Source: Falsiroseomonas sp.
GTDB taxonomy: Bacteria; Pseudomonadota; Alphaproteobacteria; Acetobacterales; Acetobacteraceae
Direction: 5' to 3'
Assembly: GCF_030695085.1 (NCBI RefSeq)
Contig: NZ_JAUYTS010000058.1
Coordinates: forward strand, 1-50,601
DNA length: 50,601 nucleotides
Shown here one piece after another: positions 8,514 to 17,612 of the stretch (position 1 is the first letter of the stretch; each line of letters opens with the position of its first letter). Made by a program: the position numbers and the translations under genes. The notes beneath the pieces are model-generated. The model was not told where the DNA came from and made no database searches. It saw only the letters and a list, made by a program, of their open reading frames with translations.

Positions 8514-9565
8514 CCGGCGGCGCGCACCTCCTCCGCCGGAAACCAGTGGGTGGTGCGGTTGGCGAACCAGACCAGCGACAGCATCACCGGCACTTCCACC
8601 AGCACGCCCACCACGGTGACCAGCGCCGCGATCGAGTTCAGCCCGAACAACCCGATCGCCACCGCCACCGCCAGTTCGAAGAAGTTGGAGGTGCCGATCA
8701 TGGCGCAGGGGGCGGCCACCTTGTGCGGCACGCGCCACGCCTTGGCCGCCCAATAGGCCACCGCGAACATGCCGTAGGACTGGATCAGCAGCGGCACGGC
8801 AATCATCGCGATCACCAGCGGCTGGCGCAGGATCACCTCGCCCTGGAAGGCGAATAGCAGCGCCACCGTCGCCAGCAGCCCCACCACGGAGAACGGCTTG
8901 ATCCGGGCGGTGAAGCCGCCAACCAGCGCCTCCGCCTCGGCAGGATCGGCGGCGCCGCGCGTCATCTGCACCCGCGTCAGCACCCCCGCCGCCAGCGGGA
9001 TCACGACATAGAGCACAACCGACAGCACCAGCGTTTCCCACGGCACCACAATGTCGGTCACCCCCAGCAGCAGCGCCACGATGGGTGCGTAGGCAAACAC
9101 CATCACCGCATCATTCAGCGAGACCTGCGCCAGCGTGTAGTTCGGATCGCCCTTCGTCATCTGCGACCAGACGAACACCATCGCCGTGCAGGGCGCCGTG
9201 CCCAGCAGGATCATGCCGGCAATGTACTGCCCGGCGGTTCCCGGCTCGATGAAGGGTGCGAAGATAACCTCGAAGAACAGCAGGCCGAGGGCCGCCATGG
9301 TGAAGGGCTTGATCAGCCAGTTCACCACCAGCGTGATGATCATTCCCTTCGGCCGCTCATGCACCCGGGCGAGGGCGCGGAAATCCACCGCCACCATCAT
9401 CGGATAGACCATGAACCAGATCAGCACGGCGACGACGAAATTGACCGAGCCGTATTCCAGCCCGGCCAGAACGCCGACAAGCCCAGGTGCGGCCTGGCCG
9501 AGCACCACGCCGGCGAGGATGGCCAGCGCGACCCAGATCGAGAGGTAGCGTTCAAATGCGGACAT
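8489..9565 (-). CDS. acr3: ACR3-family arsenite efflux permease
   Basis: A 358-residue membrane protein with about ten helices. [20 protein letters not shown] (Cys126) and [15 protein letters not shown] are the diagnostic ACR3 segments; the cysteine is essential in characterised ACR3 proteins. It exports As(III) using the proton-motive force. Its ATG (9565-9563) abuts the stop of the upstream arsR with no gap, so the two form one operon. No ArsC arsenate reductase or ArsH is present in the window. Confidence 0.95.
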   Translation of the reverse strand: MSAFERYLSIWVALAILAGVVLGQAAPGLVGVLAGLEYGSVNFVVAVLIWFMVYPMMVAVDFRALARVHERPKGMIITLVVNWLIKPFTMAALGLLFFEVIFAPFIEPGTAGQYIAGMILLGTAPCTAMVFVWSQMTKGDPNYTLAQVSLNDAVMVFAYAPIVALLLGVTDIVVPWETLVLSVVLYVVIPLAAGVLTRVQMTRGAADPAEAEALVGGFTARIKPFSVVGLLATVALLFAFQGEVILRQPLVIAMIAVPLLIQSYGMFAVAYWAAKAWRVPHKVAAPCAMIGTSNFFELAVAVAIGLFGLNSIAALVTVVGVLVEVPVMLSLVWFANRTTHWFPAEEVRAAGHAPVRSR

Positions 9566-9928
9566 CTATTTCGTCATCCCTGCCGGCGTGTAGCAGCCCG
9601 CATCCCCATGCTCCGGCCCACGCGACGCGATCGCGCCGATAAGGCCCTGCAACGGGGCCAGCGCGGCGGGGTCGAGCGCGTAGCAGATGCGCGGATGCTC
9701 GATGGTGCCGACCACCAGCCCCGAGGCCTTGAGGATGCGCAGATGCTCGGAGACGGTGGATTGGGCGAGGCCGACCTCGCCCACGATATCACCGCCGATG
9801 CATCCCGGCCGTGACAGCAGGAAGCCGATGATCCGCACCCGCGCCGGATGCGCCAGCGCCTTGGCGACCGCGGCGATGGCGTCCGCCTCCGCGGCGGGCA
9901 TCAAGGATGGGTCGGCAAGCGTGCTCAT
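9566..9928 (-). CDS. arsR: ArsR-family regulator of acr3
   Basis: A 120-residue winged-helix protein: ALAHPARVRIIGFLLSR, then recognition helix AQSTVSEHLRILKASGLV and wing TIEHPRICYALDP. It lacks the Cys-Val-Cys site of the arsR at 4.4 kb. Instead it has cysteines in RPGCIGG, PRICYAL and the C-terminal GDAGCYTP, so it belongs to a different ArsR subgroup with a separate sensing site. It is the first gene of the arsR-acr3 pair, and its stop touches the acr3 start. A 16-base perfect palindrome lies 66 bases upstream. Confidence 0.9.
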   Translation of the reverse strand: MSTLADPSLMPAAEADAIAAVAKALAHPARVRIIGFLLSRPGCIGGDIVGEVGLAQSTVSEHLRILKASGLVVGTIEHPRICYALDPAALAPLQGLIGAIASRGPEHGDAGCYTPAGMTK

Positions 9929-9993
9929 CCTGCGGGACCCTCAGTATCGTCGAAGGGCGATGTAGCAATCGCCGGTTGACGACACAAGGCCGC

Positions 9994-10009
9994 CAGGGCC
10001 GCGGCCCTG
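9994..10009. promoter_or_regulatory. Perfect 16-base palindrome between arsR and the TAXI receptor gene
   Basis: CAGGGCCGCGGCCCTG is fully self-complementary. It sits in the 175-base divergent intergenic region 9929-10103, which contains no other supportable feature. It could be an operator for either flanking gene or a transcript hairpin. High G+C makes chance palindromes more likely, so confidence is modest. Confidence 0.35.
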
Positions 10010-10103
10010 CCGAGCCGCCTTGATAGGTTGCGCCCGGATTACTTGACGTTCATCCCGGCCCATGCTGCGCTCCGCATCAACAAACCAAGAATGGGAGGAT
10101 GCA

Positions 10104-11081
10104 ATGCATCGCAGGAATCTGGTGCGCCTGGCTGCAACCGTTCCGATGGCCGCCGCGTCCCTGGCGGGCCTGGCTTCGCCAGCGATCGCGCAGACCCGCT
10201 TCGTGCGGATCGCCACCGCCGGCTCCGGCGGCAACTACTACCGCCTCGGCAGCGGTCTCGCCGCCATCTGGAACGACACCGTCCCCGGCATCCGCGCCTC
10301 CATCCAGGCCACCGGCGGCACCGTGCAGAACCTCGACCTGCTGGCGGACCGCGAGGTGGAGGTCGCCTATCTCGCGGGCAGCATCGGCGAGCTCGCCTAC
10401 AAGAACGAAGGCGTCTTCGCCAATCGCCCGCGTGGCCGCTACCAGGGGCTGCGTTCACTCGCGACCGTCTATCCGAACCCGCAATGGTTCCTCGCGATGA
10501 ACTGGGCACCGGAGATCAAGACGCTGCGCGACCTGAAGGGCAAGCGCGTCTCGGTCGGCATGCAGGGCAGCCAGGGCGAGGCCTGGTGGCGCATCATGAT
10601 GGGCCATATGGGCTGGACCTACCGCGACATCCGCGCGGAATTCACCGTCCACGGCGCCACCATCGACCAGGTCCGCAACCGCCAGATCGATGCGGTGGTC
10701 TGGCCCGATGCGCCCGGGTCATCCTCCGTCCAGCAGATGATGGACACCGGCTTCGCCCGCATCATCGACATCGACGAGGATGTCATCGCCTTCATGGCAG
10801 CCCAGGGGCTGGACTATCCCTACACGGTCGAGGCGCGGCACGTCCCGGGCAGCGACCGCCCGTTCAAGACCTTCGCCGCGCCGACCACGCTGGCGGTGCA
10901 TGACCGCGTGCCGGATGACGTGGCGCATGCGCTGGTGAAGACGATGTTCGACAACAAGCCGCGCCTGCTTCAGGTGCATCCGCTGGCGGATTTCATGACG
11001 CTGGCCAATGCGCGCGACGGCCTGCCCTTCCCGCTGCATCCGGGCGCCGAGCGTTTCTACCAGGAATCCAGCCGTACCTGA
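10104..11081 (+). CDS. TAXI-family TRAP transporter solute receptor
   Basis: A periplasmic receptor of about 325 residues. The start at 10104 is set by GGGAGG (10093-10098) and gives a signal peptide (MHRRNLVRLAATVPMAAASL to cleavage near IAQT). The mature N terminus FVRIATAGSGGNYYRLGSGL is the TAXI hallmark, followed by IQATGGTVQNLDLL and LKGKRVSVGMQGS. Such receptors feed fused DctQM permeases; known or proposed ligands include glutamate and other carboxylates. The fused permease follows at 11109. The allantoin genes lie just beyond on the other strand, so a ureide-related or carboxylate substrate is possible but unproven. Confidence 0.93.
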   Translation: MHRRNLVRLAATVPMAAASLAGLASPAIAQTRFVRIATAGSGGNYYRLGSGLAAIWNDTVPGIRASIQATGGTVQNLDLLADREVEVAYLAGSIGELAYKNEGVFANRPRGRYQGLRSLATVYPNPQWFLAMNWAPEIKTLRDLKGKRVSVGMQGSQGEAWWRIMMGHMGWTYRDIRAEFTVHGATIDQVRNRQIDAVVWPDAPGSSSVQQMMDTGFARIIDIDEDVIAFMAAQGLDYPYTVEARHVPGSDRPFKTFAAPTTLAVHDRVPDDVAHALVKTMFDNKPRLLQVHPLADFMTLANARDGLPFPLHPGAERFYQESSRT

Positions 11082-11108
11082 ATCCAGGCTGGTTGAGGAA
11101 CTGACAGG

Positions 11109-13103
11109 ATGGCTGTGACGCCTGGTGCCCGGAAGGAACGGGAAACGGAATGGCGGCGCCCGACGCTGGAAGGCGAGGGCATCATCGACGTCAACGCCAT
11201 CAGCGCCCAGTCGGAGGTCCACAGCGAGACACGCCGGCTGGTGGGCCGCTGGGCGCTGCTGTTTGCCGTGGTGGCCATCGGTTCCTCCCTGTTCCACTTC
11301 TACACGGCCGGCTACCGGCCGCTGCCCGCGATGGAGCAGCGGCCGGTGCATGTCGCGCTGATGCTGTTCCTGTGCTTCCTGATCTACCCAGCCACGAAGG
11401 CGGGGCGAAGCCGCCAGCCTGGCGTGATGGACCTGGTATTCAGCATCCTCGGCGGCGCCTCCGCCTTCTATGTCGCCTATACCTACCAGGACATCGTCGA
11501 TCGCGGCGGCTTCCCGACGCAGACGGACATCATCGTCGGCAGCATCTTCTGCGTGATGATCCTGGAAGCGGCGCGGCGCACCATGGGCATGTTCCTGATC
11601 GTGCTGGCGGCGATCTTCCTGGGCTACCTGTTCGTCGGCCCCTGGATGCCGGGCATACTGGGCCATGGCGGCTTCACCTATGACCGTGTCATCCGCCAGA
11701 TGTACATGACGACGGAGGGTGTCTTCGGCATCGCCATCGGCGTGTCTGCCACCTACGTCTATCTGTTCATCCTGTTCGGTGCCTTCCTGCAGAAATCCGG
11801 CACCACCACCTTCTTCACCAACATCGCCTTCGCCGCCGCCGGCCATTCCCCCGGGGGACCTGCCAAGGTCGGCGTGTTGGCGAGCGCGCTGATGGGCACC
11901 ATCCAGGGCTCCTCCGCCGCCAACGTCGCCTCCACCGGCGTCTTCACCATTCCGCTGATGAAGCGGCTCGGCTTCAGCGGCTACTATGCCGGGGCGGTGG
12001 AGGCGGTGGCGTCCTGCGGCGGGCAGTTCCTGCCGCCGGTGATGGGCGCTTCCGCCTTCATCATGGCCGAATACCTGCAGATGCCCTACGCCGCCGTGGC
12101 CGCCGGGGCGCTGCTGCCGGCGCTGCTGTATTACGGCGCGGTCTATCTCCAGGTGCATCTGCGCGCCCGCAAGGTGGGCATGGAGGGTCTGCCGCGGGAC
12201 CGCCTGCCGAAGGTGAAGGCGGTGCTGCTGCAGCAGGGCCATCTGGTGCTGCCGATCTTCGTGCTGATCGGCATGTTGATGATGGGCTATACGGCGCTGT
12301 TCGCCGCCTTCTTCTCCATCGTCGCCGTCGTGGTGGTCAGCTCGCTCCGCCGCTCCTCCCGCATGAGCCTGCGCGACATTCTGGAGGCGCTGGAGATCGG
12401 CGCGCGCAACAGCATCTCCACCGCCATTGCCTGCGCCGCGGTGGGCTTCATCGTCGGCAGCGTCGGGCTGACCGGGGTGGGGCTGCTGTTCACGCAATCC
12501 ATCATCGGCCTCGCCGCGGGCATGCTGCTGCCGGCGCTGCTGCTGGCGGCGGCCTGTTCGCTGTTCCTCAGCTTCGGCCTGCCCACCACCTCGGTCTACA
12601 TCATCACCGCGACGCTGGTGGCGCCGAGCCTGATCCAGCTCGGCGTGCCGCCGCTGGTGGCGCATTTGTTCTGCTATTACTGGGGCGGTGTTTCGGCCAT
12701 CACGCCGCCGGTCGCACTCGCCGCCTATGTGGCCGCGGGCATCGCCAATGCGCCGGTGATGAAAACCGGCTTCACCGCGATGCGGCTCGGCATGGCGGCC
12801 TATCTGGTGCCGTTCATCTTCGTCTATTGGCCGGCACTGGTGCTGTGGCACGAAATGCCGGTGCTGTCGGTGCTGCTGGCGGTGATGGGCGGCCTGGTCG
12901 GCGTGTTCTGCATGGGCGCGCTGGGTGAGCGTTACCTGACGCGCCCGCTGCCGATCTGGAAGATGGGCTTGCTGGCGGTGGCCATCGTGTTGGTGATGCA
13001 CCCGGCCGGCATCGCCAATTTCGCCGCCGTGGGCATCGCGCTGTTCGTCGGCATCACGGAATACCTGGCGCGGCCGGCAGCGCAGCGCTTGCGCGCTGCG
13101 TGA
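11109..13103 (+). CDS. Fused TRAP transporter permease (DctQM, TAXI system)
   Basis: A 664-residue inner-membrane protein in which the small 4-helix subunit (about residues 40-190) is fused to the large 12-helix subunit. Motifs typical of the fused TAXI permeases are GPWMPGILGHGGFTYDR, GSSAANVASTGVFTIPLMKR, ASCGGQFLPPVMGASAFIMA and FGLPTTSVYIITATLVAP. It lies 27 bases after the TAXI receptor gene and completes a two-component sodium- or proton-coupled importer. It converges on the allantoinase gene with a 6-base gap. Confidence 0.93.
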   Translation: MAVTPGARKERETEWRRPTLEGEGIIDVNAISAQSEVHSETRRLVGRWALLFAVVAIGSSLFHFYTAGYRPLPAMEQRPVHVALMLFLCFLIYPATKAGRSRQPGVMDLVFSILGGASAFYVAYTYQDIVDRGGFPTQTDIIVGSIFCVMILEAARRTMGMFLIVLAAIFLGYLFVGPWMPGILGHGGFTYDRVIRQMYMTTEGVFGIAIGVSATYVYLFILFGAFLQKSGTTTFFTNIAFAAAGHSPGGPAKVGVLASALMGTIQGSSAANVASTGVFTIPLMKRLGFSGYYAGAVEAVASCGGQFLPPVMGASAFIMAEYLQMPYAAVAAGALLPALLYYGAVYLQVHLRARKVGMEGLPRDRLPKVKAVLLQQGHLVLPIFVLIGMLMMGYTALFAAFFSIVAVVVVSSLRRSSRMSLRDILEALEIGARNSISTAIACAAVGFIVGSVGLTGVGLLFTQSIIGLAAGMLLPALLLAAACSLFLSFGLPTTSVYIITATLVAPSLIQLGVPPLVAHLFCYYWGGVSAITPPVALAAYVAAGIANAPVMKTGFTAMRLGMAAYLVPFIFVYWPALVLWHEMPVLSVLLAVMGGLVGVFCMGALGERYLTRPLPIWKMGLLAVAIVLVMHPAGIANFAAVGIALFVGITEYLARPAAQRLRAA

Positions 13104-13109
13104 CGGGCG

Positions 13110-14033
13110 CTACTCGTTGAGGCCCTTGCCGGTGTAGGGGTGCGTCGCCGCCCAGTGCTTCGCGATATCCACGCGCTTCGCGATCCACACGTCGCGGCGC
13201 TGCATCATGTAGTCCAGCAGGCGCTGCAGGCCGGCCGCGCGGGCCGGGTGGCCGATCAGCCGCATATGCAGGCCAACCGACATCATCTTCGGCGTGTGCG
13301 CGCCTTCCGCATACAGCATGTCGAAGGCATCGCGCACGAAGGCGAACCACTGGTCCGCATTGCCGGTCACGCCATTGTACTTGCCGTCATTGTTGGTCAG
13401 CGAATAGGGCACCACCAGCCGCCCCTGGCCTTCCACCGTCACCCAGAAGGGCAGTTCCTCGCCGTAATAGTCGCTGTCATACAGGAAGCCGCCATGTTCG
13501 GTGACCAGGCGGCGCGTATTCACCGAGGGTCCGTAGCGGCAATACCAGCCATCCGGCTTCTGGCCGAGCGTGCGTTCCAGGCTGGTGACGGCGCGCGCAA
13601 TATGCTCGCGTTCCTCCGCCTCCGTCAGTTCATAATGCTTCACCCAGCGCCAGCCATGGCAGCAGATGTCGTAGCCGGCGTCCCGGATGGCCGCCGCCGC
13701 TTCCGGGTTGCGTTCCAGCGCCAGGGCGCAGGCGAAGATCGTCACTGGCAGGCCGCGTTCCTGGAACAGCCGGTGCAGCCGCCAGAAGCCGACGCGGCTG
13801 CCATATTCGAACATGCCTTCCGCCGCCAGGTCGCGGCCCTTGGGAACGGGCGTGGTGCCGTGTGATTCGGTGTGGCCGTTTTCCGTGTAGCCCTCGCCAT
13901 CCTGCACGGAAGGCTCGGAGCCTTCCTCGTAGTTGATGACGAAATTCACCGCGAGCCGCGCGCCCCCCGGCCATTTCGGATCAGGCGGATTGGCGCCATA
14001 GCCGATGTAGTCGCGCTTCACCTGATAGGTCAT
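13110..14033 (-). CDS. puuE: Allantoinase, polysaccharide-deacetylase family (PuuE type)
   Basis: A 307-residue cytosolic enzyme of the PuuE branch of the polysaccharide deacetylase superfamily, which hydrolyses allantoin to allantoate. The N terminus RDYIGYGANPPDPKWPGGAR, then FVINYEEGSE and GYDICCHGWRWVKHY, are highly characteristic; the HGWRW segment is the metal-site-like region that differs from true chitin deacetylases. It is the second gene of a pair: its ATG overlaps the upstream ureidoglycolate lyase stop by ATGA (14030-14033). Together they cover early and late steps of allantoin breakdown. Allantoate amidohydrolase is not in the window. Confidence 0.93.
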   Translation of the reverse strand: MTYQVKRDYIGYGANPPDPKWPGGARLAVNFVINYEEGSEPSVQDGEGYTENGHTESHGTTPVPKGRDLAAEGMFEYGSRVGFWRLHRLFQERGLPVTIFACALALERNPEAAAAIRDAGYDICCHGWRWVKHYELTEAEEREHIARAVTSLERTLGQKPDGWYCRYGPSVNTRRLVTEHGGFLYDSDYYGEELPFWVTVEGQGRLVVPYSLTNNDGKYNGVTGNADQWFAFVRDAFDMLYAEGAHTPKMMSVGLHMRLIGHPARAAGLQRLLDYMMQRRDVWIAKRVDIAKHWAATHPYTGKGLNE

Positions 14034-14512
14034 GCCGCATCTCCTTCCAGCTCGACTTCGAAGGGCGCCACCTCGACGAATTCCTCATCCGTCGCGGTGC
14101 CATCCTTCCACATGAACACCGCGAAGCGACCGGGCTGGTCGATGACGGTGAAAGGGTGGTGCCAGACATCGGCGCCATAGGTGACGCCCTGGTCCGGCTG
14201 CGCGACGAAGGCCTGCGCGCGCGCCATATCCGGCCCGCCATTCGCGCCATGCGGCGCGACGACAGCAATCCAGCGCCCGCCGCCCATTGGCACGAAGGAT
14301 TGCGAGGAGAATTGGTGCCGCTCCATCGTGGTGGATCGCAACGGCAGCAGACTCGGCACCTTGCAGGTGAAGGACAGGCTGGGGGCGGCCTGTGTCCGGC
14401 GGCTGGACAACGCGGCTTCGGTATAGACCCGCCCCGGGTCCCGCGGCGCGCTCAACACCTCGCCGAATGCGGCGAAGGCCTCGCTGGTCAGGGGTTTGGC
14501 GATCAGGCGCAT
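14030..14512 (-). CDS. allA: Ureidoglycolate lyase
   Basis: A 160-residue cupin-type enzyme that splits ureidoglycolate into glyoxylate and urea. RLIAKPLTSEAFAAFGEVL at the N terminus, MERHQFSSQSFVPMGGGRW and GADVWHHPFTVIDQPGRF are family signatures; the histidines in ERHQ and WHHP match the conserved AllA positions. It is the promoter-proximal gene of the allA-puuE operon, coupled by ATGA. The operon diverges from an SDR/epimerase/TAXI-TRAP operon across a 355-base region. Confidence 0.92.
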   Translation of the reverse strand: MRLIAKPLTSEAFAAFGEVLSAPRDPGRVYTEAALSSRRTQAAPSLSFTCKVPSLLPLRSTTMERHQFSSQSFVPMGGGRWIAVVAPHGANGGPDMARAQAFVAQPDQGVTYGADVWHHPFTVIDQPGRFAVFMWKDGTATDEEFVEVAPFEVELEGDAA

Positions 14513-14867
14513 GCATCAGCCTCGGTTGTTGAAGTAGGAAATCGATCACGTCAGAACCAATTCGACCCGTCCGACCAGGATCACTGCCCAGGATGCGCGC
14601 AGCCCGCCGCAGGCAATGTCTGCCGAACGGGCAGAAACGTTCCTCGAAGGTCATTCTGCCGAGAGACCCGGCTATCCTTACGGGAAAATGGTGGCAAGAC
14701 TATTCTGGTGTTCCGGCGGCGTCCAAGATCCACCATCTTCGCCAAGGATTCCATGCCGATGCGCCGCGCCGCAAGCGACCGTCGCACCGCCCCGATCCGG
14801 GCTGGTGCCAGATCACCAGGACATGGCGCAGCCCATCTGCATGACTGAACGAGGGAGGGAATGCACC
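14513..14867. promoter_or_regulatory. Divergent regulatory region with inverted repeat (allA / SDR operons)
   Basis: This 355-base stretch has no convincing gene. It must hold promoters for both directions. Two inverted repeats stand out: TCTGCC-gaacg-GGCAGA at 14619-14635, and AAGAT-ccacc-ATCTT in the segment starting near 14729. Either could bind a GntR/IclR-type catabolic regulator, but none is encoded nearby. A GAGGGAGG Shine-Dalgarno for the SDR is at 14851-14858. Confidence 0.4.
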
Positions 14868-15641
14868 ATGCGCCTGAAGGACAAGGTTGTCGTCGTCACC
14901 GGCGGCGCATCGGGCATCGGCCGCGCCATATCCATGCTGTTCGCGAGGGAGGGTGCGACGGTCGCCATCGGCGACCTGACGGAGGATGTGAAGGAAGGCG
15001 GCGCGCCGACCCGCAAACTGATCGAGGAGGCCGGCGGCACGGCGCGCTTCCACCGCTGCGACGTCTCGAAATGGGACGATATCGACGCGCTGGTGACGAA
15101 GACCGTCACGGAATTCGGCAAGCTCGACGTCATCGTCAACAATGCCGCGACGCTCGGCAGCGGCACCAAGCTGCTGGAGACCAGCGAGGCGGATTGGGAC
15201 CATGTGATGGCGGTGAACGCCAAGGGCGTGTTCTTCGGCTGCAAGCGCGCGATCCAGCAATTCCTGACGCAGCCTGTAGTGGGTGATGCGCGCGGTCGCA
15301 TCGTCAATATCTCCTCCCAGCACGGCATGGTCTGCGCGCCGGGCAAGATCGCCTATGGCACCGGCAAGGCGGCCGCCGTCTACATCACGCGGCAGGTCGC
15401 GGTGGACTATGCCGAGGACAACATCATCTGCAATGCCGTGGCCCCCGGTCGTATCCTGACGGGCAAGCCTCTCGGGGGGCCAGGTTCGGATTCGCTCGAC
15501 TATTCGAAGGCGCGCACACCGATGCCGCGCCTCGGCCGGCCCGGTGACATCGCCAGCGCCGCGCTGTTCCTCGCGAGTGACGACGCCACTTACATCACCG
15601 GCCATAATCTGATGGTCGATGGTGGCTGGATGGCCTACTGA
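14868..15641 (+). CDS. SDR-family NAD(P)-dependent oxidoreductase
   Basis: A 257-residue classical short-chain dehydrogenase. ATG 14868 is chosen because GAGGGAGG (14851-14858) precedes it and the protein then begins RLKDKVVVVTGGASGIGRAI with the TGxxxGIG cofactor motif. NNAAT, the catalytic Ser in NISSQHG and Tyr/Lys in YGTGK follow, ending with GHNLMVDGGWM. The Asp in GDL after the second strand (AIGDL) suggests NAD+. Substrate is unknown; neighbours (an epimerase and a TAXI-TRAP importer in one operon) point to catabolism of an imported hydroxyl- or sugar-acid. Confidence 0.9.
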   Translation: MRLKDKVVVVTGGASGIGRAISMLFAREGATVAIGDLTEDVKEGGAPTRKLIEEAGGTARFHRCDVSKWDDIDALVTKTVTEFGKLDVIVNNAATLGSGTKLLETSEADWDHVMAVNAKGVFFGCKRAIQQFLTQPVVGDARGRIVNISSQHGMVCAPGKIAYGTGKAAAVYITRQVAVDYAEDNIICNAVAPGRILTGKPLGGPGSDSLDYSKARTPMPRLGRPGDIASAALFLASDDATYITGHNLMVDGGWMAY

Positions 15642-15643
15642 CC

Positions 15644-16630
15644 ATGAAGGTCCTCGTCACCGGCGCCACCGGCTTCGTCGGCCTGAACATCGTCTCCACG
15701 CTGCTGGCGCAGGGGCAGGAGGTGGTGGGCGTCGGCCATGCCCCGCCACCGGACGCGGCACTCGCAGCGCTGCCGGGGCATCGGCGCGTCGCCTGGCACA
15801 TCACGGATCTGCGTGATGCTGACGCCGTGCAGGCGCTGTTCGCGCAGGCCAAGCCGGATCGCGTGGTGCATGGCGCCGCCGTCACCACCGCCGCCGGCTG
15901 CGATGGGGAGGCGGCGACGGCGACGGCCGCGGTCAACATCATGGGTTCGCTGAACGTGCTGGATGCCGCCGTGGCGCAGGGCGTGCAGCGCCTGGTGGTC
16001 CTCAGCTCCGCCTCCGTCTATGGCGCCGCCACGCCCGCCCAGGGAATGCTGGATGAGGCGTCAAGCCTGCCGCAGCCCGGCGCCGTCTATGGCATCACCA
16101 AGCTCGCCGCGGAGCGACTGCTGCTGCGCGCCGGGCCGCTGCGTGGCGTGCAGGTCTTTGCCGCGCGGCTCGGCGGTGTGTTCGGCCGCTTCGAGCGTGA
16201 CAGCGGGCTGCGCGACACGCTCAGCCCGATGCACCAGGTGATGCGGGCGGCGCGCCAGGGCCTTCCCATCATCCTGCCGCGCCCCGGCGCGCGGGACTGG
16301 ATCTATGCGCCCGACATCGCAGACGGCGTGGCCGCGATCCTGCTGGCGGAGGCGCCGGCCTTCCCGGTCTACAACCTCTCATCCCCCGTCATCTGGTCCG
16401 TCGCCGAATGGTGTGCCGCGCTGGCCCTGCGGCAGAAGATCGATTGGCGCCTGGCCCAGCCAGGTGAGGCCGCGACGATCGACTTCCACGGCCCGGATGA
16501 CCGCCCGCCTTTGTCCACCAGCCGTGCCCTGCAGGACCTCGGTTTCCGCGCCCGCTTCGGCCTGGAGGAAGCCCTGACCGACTATCTCAACTGGCTGCAA
16601 CACAACCGCTCCGAAGGAGATACGCCATGA
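15644..16630 (+). CDS. NAD-dependent epimerase/dehydratase family protein
   Basis: A 328-residue extended SDR starting two bases after the previous stop. KVLVTGATGFVGLNIV is the Rossmann GxxGxxG motif. SSASVYG and YGITK provide the catalytic Ser and Tyr/Lys, and RDWIYAPDIADGVAAIL is the typical C-terminal substrate-domain segment. Close in style to uronate and sugar-acid dehydrogenases of the UDP-glucose epimerase superfamily. It overlaps the next gene by ATGA at 16627, so it belongs to a four-gene catabolic/transport operon. Confidence 0.88.
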   Translation: MKVLVTGATGFVGLNIVSTLLAQGQEVVGVGHAPPPDAALAALPGHRRVAWHITDLRDADAVQALFAQAKPDRVVHGAAVTTAAGCDGEAATATAAVNIMGSLNVLDAAVAQGVQRLVVLSSASVYGAATPAQGMLDEASSLPQPGAVYGITKLAAERLLLRAGPLRGVQVFAARLGGVFGRFERDSGLRDTLSPMHQVMRAARQGLPIILPRPGARDWIYAPDIADGVAAILLAEAPAFPVYNLSSPVIWSVAEWCAALALRQKIDWRLAQPGEAATIDFHGPDDRPPLSTSRALQDLGFRARFGLEEALTDYLNWLQHNRSEGDTP

Positions 16631-17612
16631 CCACCCGTCGTTTTCTGCTGACCGCCGGCGCCGCCCTGCTGGCCGCCCCTGCCCTGCCGCGCGGTGCAGC
16701 CGCGCAGGTCGATACCAGCCACCCCGTCGGCACGCTGCGCTTCGTCAGCGGCCCCACCGGCGGCGCCTATTTCCCGCTCGGGGAGGGCGCCGCGCGGGCC
16801 ATGAACACGCATACGCGCGGCGCCCGCGCAGCCTCGACGCCGACCAGCGGCTCCACCGAGAATGTGCGCCTGATCAGCCTGGGAGAGGCCGATTTCGGCT
16901 GGCCGCCGCCGATGTCGTCTACTACGCCTTCAATGGCGGCCGTGAATTCCGTGCGCCGCTGCCGAATATCCGCGCCGTCACCGCCGGCCATTCCTCCGCC
17001 GGCCACATGGCGGTGCGCGCCGAAAGCCCGATCCGCGACATCTCCGATTTGAAGGGCAAGAGCATCGCCGTCGGTGCCGCCGGCAGCTCGAACGCGCAGA
17101 CCGCGATCGAATGGCTGAAGACCTATGGCGTGGAACAGGGCGACGTGCAGCTTCGCTACATCTCCACCAGCGCCACGGTGGATGCGCTGCGCGACGGCAC
17201 CATCGATGCCGGCTTCCAGCTTTCCGGCCTGCCTTCCGGCACCTGGCTCGGCGTCGCCAACGACCACCCGCTGCGCTTCCTCGGCATCGCGCCGGACAAG
17301 ATGGCGGCGCTGAATGCGCGCCTGCCCTTCTACGTGCCGGAAGTGATCAAGGGCGGCACCTATCGCGGCACGGATGAGGATGTGACGACGATCGGCGTGA
17401 AGGTGGTGCTGGTGACGCGCGATACGGTGCCGGATATCCAGGCGCATGAGATGGCGCGCGTGCTGATCGAGCACAACGCCGATATCGCCCGCGCCCACCC
17501 GACCGGCGTGGCCTGGGATGGTCGTGCCGTGGCCGATGCCGGCTTCATTCCCTTCCACCCCGGTGCCGCGGCCTATTACACCGCCAAGGGCATCAAGATG
17601 CAGGCCGGCTGA
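16627..17612 (+). pseudogene. TAXI-family TRAP solute receptor, interrupted by a single-base frameshift
   Basis: The first part encodes a signal peptide (RRFLLTAGAALLAAPALPRG) and TAXI mature sequence through GGAYFPLGEGAARAMNTH and ENVRLISLGEADFGW. At about 16901 the frame then degenerates into proline/alanine-rich nonsense. Shifting frame there restores AAADVVYYAFNGGREFRAPL through AGHMAVRAESPIRDISDLKG and a normal C-terminal half to the stop at 17612. The junction is TGGCCGCCGCCGAT where TGGGCCGCCGCCGAT would be in frame, so one G is missing. It may be a true inactivation or a sequencing error in a G run. The permease gene that follows (TGATG overlap) is intact. Confidence 0.88.

Noticed and set aside
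10719..13001. 760-residue minus frame opposite the TRAP permease
   Set aside because: Low-complexity His/Arg/Gln/Ala sequence mirroring membrane-helix codons; no conserved domain.
14616..14867. N-terminal extension of the SDR from 14616
   Set aside because: The extra 84 residues are not SDR-like, and the GAGGGAGG before ATG 14868 fixes the start.
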